Position numbers and translations under genes: made by a program. Shown one piece after another: positions 7,762 to 8,623 of a stretch of DNA of 8,623 nucleotides; within the stretch, counting starts at the first letter, position 1, and every line of letters starts with the position of its first letter. Below the pieces are notes generated by a model. That model had not been told where the DNA came from, did not search any database, and saw only the letters and a program-made list of their open reading frames with translations. The stretch is taken from the NCBI GenBank assembly GCA_026985945.1, contig JALSPN010000200.1:1-8623 (forward strand), given 5' to 3'. The stretch is from Thermodesulfobacteriales bacterium (GTDB lineage: Bacteria; Desulfobacterota; Thermodesulfobacteria; Thermodesulfobacteriales; Thermodesulfatatoraceae).

Positions 7762-7768
7762 TGGTTTT
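7740..7768 (+). terminator. Possible weak terminator hairpin inside the convergent gene overlap
   Basis: GGGGCT (7740-7745) pairs with AGCCCC (7753-7758) around a 7-base AT loop, and a TTTT run follows at 7765-7768. The stem spans the last codons of both the PIN gene (plus) and the PHP gene (minus). The T run is six bases past the stem and there is none on the minus-strand side, so efficiency is doubtful. Confidence 0.35.
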
Positions 7769-8395
7769 GTAAGTGCGTTTGAGGTCTTTTGAGAGGATCT
7801 TCGGCTTAAGTCTCCCTTTTTTGAGGGTCTCTATGAGGTCTTCTAAAGAATTTATTTCGGAGGAAGAAACATTTGCCACCGTGCCCAGTTCATCTGCCAG
7901 GTGGGCATCACTTCCGGCCACTTTGGGGAAGCCGAAGGCCTCTGCGAGGGCCCGAGCTTTTTCATTTTCAAGGGGAGAAGTCCGGCCGTTTAAGACTTCA
8001 ATGGCATCAACCAGGCCCTTCTCAAGGAGTCTTTCGTCAGGGATTCTCCCCCACCGGAAGGGATGGGCCCAGATTACCACCCCACCCAAACGATGAATTT
8101 CAGAAAAGACCTCTTCTGCCGGAAGACCTCTGGGAAAATAAGGCACTTTGGGAGGGGCAAAAAGGAGAAAATCTCCTTCTTTCGTAGAGTATTCCATTCC
8201 CACCAGCACCAGCGGCTTTGGTGAAGAAACGTCTTCCAATTCGGAAAGTATTTCGGTTGAGAAGTGGTCCGTGATACAGAGAACATGAAGGCCTATTTCG
8301 CGGGCCCTTTGAAGGCATTCCTCAATACTTTGTTGCCCGCAGGGGGAAACGTCCGTATGAACATGAAGATCTATGAGGATTTTATTCGCGGCCAA
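7745..8395 (-). CDS. PHP-domain metal-dependent phosphoesterase
   Basis: The 216-residue protein has the four PHP motifs in order: DLHVHTD (9-15, with His11 and His13), CITDH (40-44), GMEYS (66-70, with Glu68), AHPFR (110-114, with His111) and GSDAH (161-165, with Asp163 and His165). These residues build the multi-metal site used to hydrolyse phosphoesters. Stand-alone PHP proteins of this size include nucleoside 3',5'-bisphosphate phosphatases and unassigned phosphoesterases; the substrate cannot be named. The start is a TTG at 8395: an in-frame TGA lies ten codons upstream and no ATG or GTG occurs before DLHVHTD, so TTG is the only conventional choice. An AAAGG about 11 bases upstream is a poor ribosome site. 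The first 25 bases overlap the end of the upstream gene, suggesting coupled translation. Confidence 0.9.
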   Translation of the reverse strand: MAANKILIDLHVHTDVSPCGQQSIEECLQRAREIGLHVLCITDHFSTEILSELEDVSSPKPLVLVGMEYSTKEGDFLLFAPPKVPYFPRGLPAEEVFSEIHRLGGVVIWAHPFRWGRIPDERLLEKGLVDAIEVLNGRTSPLENEKARALAEAFGFPKVAGSDAHLADELGTVANVSSSEINSLEDLIETLKKGRLKPKILSKDLKRTYKTIRGYK

Positions 8396-8623
8396 AACGG
8401 GGGAACCCTTTGTGCATATTCTTCATATTCGGGAAATATACGCCTTAACTTTCTCTCTTCAAGCCAGGTTCCCAGCAGGAGATAGATGCTCAGGAGAAGA
8501 TCAGTCCAGAACCAGGCCAGCGTCTGATCACGCACCCAGAGGAGCAAAAAACCTGCAGTATAAAGGGGATGCCGGAGCCTTTTTAAAATTCCTTCCTGCT
8601 TGAGAGCAAAAGAGGCTTCTTTA
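8371..8623 (-). CDS. Isoprenylcysteine carboxyl methyltransferase/phospholipid methyltransferase-like membrane protein, N-terminus outside window
   Basis: The last 83 residues are present, ending at a TAG at 8373-8371. They show the ICMT/PEMT C-terminal pattern: RHPLYTAGFLLLW (17-29), a hydrophobic span (about 35-51) ending in TWLEERKLRR (52-61), then FPEYEEYAQRVPPFWPRI (63-80). In this family the RHP and EE motifs form the SAM pocket at the membrane surface. Bacterial members are rarely true protein prenyl-cysteine methyltransferases and their substrates are mostly unknown. It overlaps the PHP gene by 25 bases and is read in the same direction, so the two probably share a transcript. The start and the first membrane spans lie beyond 8623. 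Confidence 0.85.
   Translation of the reverse strand, partial: KEASFALKQEGILKRLRHPLYTAGFLLLWVRDQTLAWFWTDLLLSIYLLLGTWLEERKLRRIFPEYEEYAQRVPPFWPRIKSS

Overview
The window reads as ordinary chromosomal DNA of a thermophilic, probably anaerobic bacterium. My best guess is the Thermodesulfobacteriota (a Thermosulfurimonas- or Thermodesulfatator-like organism). The basis is indirect: Lys/Glu/Arg-rich proteins, very tight gene packing with start/stop overlaps, strong AGGAGG-type ribosome sites, a B12-independent methionine synthase reduced to its catalytic half, and an 'RNA ligase partner' PIN protein, a family otherwise known mainly from archaea and a few deep-branching thermophilic bacteria. No mobile element, CRISPR array, tRNA or rRNA was seen.

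Left edge (1-718): a truncated minus-strand SAM-dependent methyltransferase (525 to beyond base 1), then about 190 bases without a gene. That gap holds a hairpin, three tandem 7-mers, a pair of distant 9-bp inverted repeats and a strong GC-rich terminator facing the glutamine synthetase gene.

Nitrogen-control operon (719-5023, minus strand, transcribed right to left): glnB (PII protein), glnD (PII uridylyltransferase/uridylyl-removing enzyme) and glnA (type I glutamine synthetase). glnB and glnD share one base (TAATG), and the glnA ribosome site directly follows the glnD stop. A candidate sigma-54 promoter (GG-N10-GT) lies 40 bases upstream of the glnB start. Sensor enzyme, signal protein and final target are thus made from one transcript. 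PII keeps Tyr51, the uridylylation site, and GlnA keeps Tyr398 in an adenylylation motif. A GlnE adenylyltransferase would be needed elsewhere in the genome. GlnD has a short N-terminus and an altered nucleotidyltransferase signature.

Middle (5046-7761): a J-domain protein of unknown function lies upstream of the gln operon on the minus strand. A 128-base divergent region separates it from a plus-strand two-gene operon: a catalytic-half-only MetE-like methyltransferase overlapping by ATGA with the PIN-domain RNA ligase partner. No RNA ligase gene is visible next to it.

Right edge (7745-8623, minus strand): a PHP-domain metal-dependent phosphoesterase overlaps the 3' end of the PIN gene tail-to-tail. 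Its own start overlaps the end of a truncated isoprenylcysteine-carboxyl-methyltransferase-like membrane protein that runs off the window.

Most of this is recognisable housekeeping. The least explained items are the MetE-like/PIN pairing, the J-domain protein, and the repeat-bearing gap at 526-718.
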